Positions 41,106 to 43,041 of a stretch of DNA of 43,041 nucleotides are shown here, piece by piece (the first letter of the stretch is position 1; each line of letters starts with the position of its first letter). Where the stretch lies: NCBI GenBank assembly GCA_015060385.1, contig SUYO01000012.1:1-43041 (forward strand), in the 5' to 3' direction. This stretch comes from Bacteroidales bacterium. GTDB taxonomy: Bacteria; Bacteroidota; Bacteroidia; Bacteroidales; UBA932. Under the pieces are notes generated by a model. The model ran no database searches, was not told the DNA's origin, and worked only from the letters and a program-made list of their open reading frames with translations. The translations under genes and the position numbers were made by a program.

Positions 41106-41172
41106 GAGTCCCACAACGCGATATAGGCATAGTCGTATGGCCTGTATTGCGTTTTTTTGTTTTATACGGCAA
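41106..41172 (+). repeat. Shared upstream block 2 of the ORF6N genes, with hairpin and T-run
   Basis: Nearly the same 67 bases as 37956-38022. The stem is CGCGATATAGGC (41117-41128) with GCCTGTATTGCG (41140-41151); it pairs fully if G-U pairs are allowed, and runs into GTTTTTTTG. As it lies between a promoter and a gene it could act as an attenuator. Confidence 0.85.
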
Positions 41173-41184
41173 TATAAATATGGT

Positions 41185-42066
41185 ATGGATGATTTAATTG
41201 AAATCAATGAAGGAACTGACATTAAAAAACTTATTGTCTTAATAAGAGGCACGCAAGTCATTCTTGACAGAAACCTGGCTCGATTATATGAAGTAGATGT
41301 ATCGCAGATGAACAGGCAGGTAAAACGTAACATAGAACGATTTCCTGATGACTTCATGTTTCAACTGACAAAAGATGAATATTATGGTTTGAAATGCCAA
41401 AATGGCATTTCAAACTCACGAGGAGGAGACCGGTCATTACCTTTTGCCTTTACCGAACAAGGTGTCTCGATGCTTTCTGGATTACTGAGAAGCAGCGTAG
41501 CTATCAGGGCCAATATCTCCATTATCAGGGCTTTTACAGCTATGAAGAAACTTGCCGTTTTCAATTCAACCTATTTTGCCAGAATGGAAAGAATAGAAGC
41601 GAGACAGTTGGCATCAGAAGACAGAATAAATGAATTATTCAACATGATTTCCGAAAAAGACAAGCAATTGACCCAAGGTATTTTCTTCGATGGACAGATT
41701 TATGATGCATATGCCTTCGTGTCCAGACTCATAAGGAGTGCTGTCAGACGAATAGTACTGATAGATAACTATATAGATGATTCTGTATTGACAATGATGG
41801 ATAAACGTAATGGTAATGTCAAAGCAATTATCTATACGACAAAGGTATCCAGACAACTGCAGCTGGACATTCAAAAACATAATGCACAATATCCTCAGAT
41901 AGAAATCCATGAATTTTCAAAGTCGCATGACAGGTTTATGATAATCGATGAAGATGTCTATCTGATAGGAGCTTCCATAAAGGATTTAGGGAAGAAGTGG
42001 TTCGGATTTACATTGATGGAAAGTATTTCCGCAGAAGAAATCATGGAGAGGTTAAGGCAGGTATGA
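41185..42066 (+). CDS. ORF6N domain fused to a phospholipase D-like (HKD) domain
   Basis: A 293-residue protein. The ORF6N domain (about 10-112) has KKLIVLIRGTQVILDRNLARLYEVDVSQMNRQVKRNIERFPDDFMFQLT and ends with LPFAFTEQGVSML. A helical linker follows, then a domain with LIDNYIDDSVLTMM and the motif HDRFMIIDEDVYLIGAS (about 254-270). HDRFMIID fits H-x-(K/R)-x4-D of the phospholipase D superfamily, with Arg for Lys. One motif per chain suggests a dimer forms the active site. It might cut or bind nucleic acid; that is inference. I start at ATG 41185. Its stop overlaps the comF ATG (ATGA). Confidence 0.83.
   Translation: MDDLIEINEGTDIKKLIVLIRGTQVILDRNLARLYEVDVSQMNRQVKRNIERFPDDFMFQLTKDEYYGLKCQNGISNSRGGDRSLPFAFTEQGVSMLSGLLRSSVAIRANISIIRAFTAMKKLAVFNSTYFARMERIEARQLASEDRINELFNMISEKDKQLTQGIFFDGQIYDAYAFVSRLIRSAVRRIVLIDNYIDDSVLTMMDKRNGNVKAIIYTTKVSRQLQLDIQKHNAQYPQIEIHEFSKSHDRFMIIDEDVYLIGASIKDLGKKWFGFTLMESISAEEIMERLRQV
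41387..41415. repeat. Perfect 13-bp-arm palindrome inside the second ORF6N gene
   Basis: Arms GTTTGAAATGCCA (41387-41399) and TGGCATTTCAAAC (41403-41415) around AAA. It covers codons for GLKCQNGISNS, the position that aligns with the palindrome of the first gene, but with another sequence. Confidence 0.95.
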
Positions 42067-42809
42067 AACGGATGATATCGAGGGGATTGAGGGCGGCGGG
42101 CGACATCCTGCTGCCCAGAACGTGCATAGTATGTGGAAGACCCCTGCTTCTTGACGAGAGGCATCTGTGTCTGGAATGTCTGGCAGACCTGCCGCAGACA
42201 TATTTCTGGCAGCGCAGCCACAATCAGATGGCTGACAGGTTCAATGAGACGCTGCAGAAGAATGAAGAGTGCTGCAGGGAGCATTATGCCTATGCTGCCG
42301 CCTTGTTCTTCTATCACAGCGAGGCACAATACAGACTCATTCCTTATCAGATAAAGTATCATGGGAACATCGCTGCCGGAAAGTATTTCGGAAAGATGCT
42401 GGGATCGCGCCTGACCTCGTCCGGATGCCTTTCCGACGTGGATATGGTCATCCCTGTCCCTCTCCATTGGACCAGAAGATGGAAGAGAGGTTACAATCAG
42501 GCTGAGATAATTGCATCCGCAGTCGCGGATGCAATGGGAGTGGAGCTGAGAACGGATATTCTCAAGCGCCGCAGACGTACAGCTACCCAGACAAAGCTAA
42601 GTGTTGAAGACAAGAGCAGGAACGTTTCCGGAGCCTTTTCTATATCAGACGGGTACGTGCCTTCCGAGGGCATCCGCCACATCCTTCTTGTGGACGATGT
42701 CTTCACCACAGGCAGCACCTTGGCAGCCTGTCTCTCTGCCCTGCGGTCAGTTTTCCCGCCGGAAGTCCGCATCAGCATCGCCACGCTGGCGTTTGTGGGA
42801 CGGGCGTAG
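42063..42809 (+). CDS. ComF family phosphoribosyltransferase-like protein
   Basis: A 248-residue protein related to ComFC. The N-terminal Cys pairs (CIVCGRPL and CLECL, about 20-40) form the usual zinc site; the C-terminal domain has VIPVPLHWTRRWKRGYNQAEIIA and the phosphoribosyl-diphosphate motif HILLVDDVFTTGSTLAACLSAL. ComFC takes part in DNA uptake in competent species; in Bacteroidota the role is not established. I start at ATG 42063, overlapping the ORF6N-HKD stop, so the gene may be translationally coupled to it. The 3' end is duplicated about 200 bases downstream. Confidence 0.88.
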   Translation: MKRMISRGLRAAGDILLPRTCIVCGRPLLLDERHLCLECLADLPQTYFWQRSHNQMADRFNETLQKNEECCREHYAYAAALFFYHSEAQYRLIPYQIKYHGNIAAGKYFGKMLGSRLTSSGCLSDVDMVIPVPLHWTRRWKRGYNQAEIIASAVADAMGVELRTDILKRRRRTATQTKLSVEDKSRNVSGAFSISDGYVPSEGIRHILLVDDVFTTGSTLAACLSALRSVFPPEVRISIATLAFVGRA

Positions 42810-42923
42810 GCTCCAGTTGGGCGGTCTTGTCCATGAAAATATTGGTTCTGGTGGACAGAGGAGCGAATTCGAGCCATCTATCCACAGAAAGGGCGGTTTT
42901 GATGGATACGAGGACGAAATTAT

Positions 42924-43041
42924 GGCCTCTATGTAGCGCTGCGCTCTGTCTTTCCGCCGTTGGTCCGCATCAGCGTGGCGACGTTGGCGTTTGTGGGTAG
43001 GGTCATTAGGTGCGTCGCACTATACATCTGCAGTAGCAACT
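42924..43041 (+). pseudogene. Duplicated fragment of the comF 3' end
   Basis: From 42939 the frame reads LRSVFPPLVRISVATLAFVGR, against LRSVFPPEVRISIATLAFVGR at the end of comF. Nineteen of 21 residues agree. There is no stop at the place where comF ends; the frame stays open to the window edge (VIRCVALYICSSN). Upstream there are stops in the same frame (42834 and 42897), so this is a remnant or part of a rearranged second copy. The stretch 42810-42923 is not recognisable. Confidence 0.75.

Noticed and set aside
42601..42936. 111-codon frame across the comF end
   Set aside because: Out of frame with comF over most of its length and without motifs.
1..43041. tRNA, rRNA, riboswitch or prophage structural genes
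   Set aside because: No cloverleaf, rRNA-like sequence, known riboswitch core or phage structural gene was recognised by eye. I could not run covariance models, so a small RNA could have been missed.

Overview
The window looks like a Bacteroidota chromosome, probably order Bacteroidales. Most confident promoters carry the phylum's -7 box (TAnnTTTG), several with a TTTG about 18-23 bases upstream, and genes mostly lack a strong Shine-Dalgarno sequence. DAHP synthase is fused to chorismate mutase, there is a DUF3109 protein and a diheme cytochrome b of the succinate/fumarate reductase type, and a cut-off outer-membrane barrel ends in Phe. The genus cannot be fixed from sequence alone. Most of the window is housekeeping DNA with compact operons and convergent gene tails that overlap.

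Layout. 1-1.6 kb: barrel C-terminus, a terminator, and an Rpn-family nuclease with a 48-bp coding repeat. 1.6-4.8 kb: pfkA, divergent from dusB-lpxK. 4.8-7.9 kb: an aromatic operon on the minus strand (pheA, tyrA, DAHP synthase/chorismate mutase) preceded by a Phe/Tyr-rich leader peptide and an intrinsic terminator. 7.9-9.3 kb: pyrH-frr. 9.4-10.2 kb: a lone cytochrome b subunit. 10.2-14.5 kb: aminopeptidase P, then a coiled-coil membrane protein gene feeding into hemW. 14.6-18.2 kb: a small membrane protein, DUF3109 and an apparently inactive M16 protein. 18.3-22.3 kb: a TPR protein, a U32 protein and a lipoprotein. 22.3-23.9 kb: an accessory island with a HigB/HigA-type toxin-antitoxin pair bracketed by about 175-bp direct repeats. 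23.9-28.4 kb: mrcA-ddl-prmC. 28.5-32.1 kb: topA, an Lrp-type regulator, ispD. 32.2-37.9 kb: the rod-shape operon mreB-mreC-mreD-mrdA-rodA. 38.0-42.8 kb: ahcY and fabG interleaved with two ORF6N genes, then comF with a duplicated fragment of its own 3' end.

Most interesting points. (1) The aromatic operon has the full architecture of ribosome-mediated attenuation: a 19-residue leader with five Phe and four Tyr, mutually exclusive 1:2, 2:3 and 3:4 pairings, and a U-tract. (2) Both ORF6N genes carry a perfect inverted repeat (17-bp and 13-bp arms) centred on the same codon of the alignment, yet the two palindromes are unrelated in sequence. Both genes also share a nearly identical 67-bp upstream block with a terminator-like hairpin. 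(3) A short repeat family lies inside hemW and prmC, read in different frames without breaking either gene, with a third short copy between genes; this resembles the protein-coding palindromic elements of Rickettsia. (4) The toxin-antitoxin pair lies between repeats whose palindrome arms are identical while the loops differ.

The clusters fit together as a wall and shape set (mrcA, ddl, mreBCD, mrdA, rodA, lpxK), a translation set (frr, pyrH, prmC, dusB, a U32 protein) and the aromatic amino-acid set. Small repeats and ORF6N or toxin-antitoxin cassettes are scattered in the joints.
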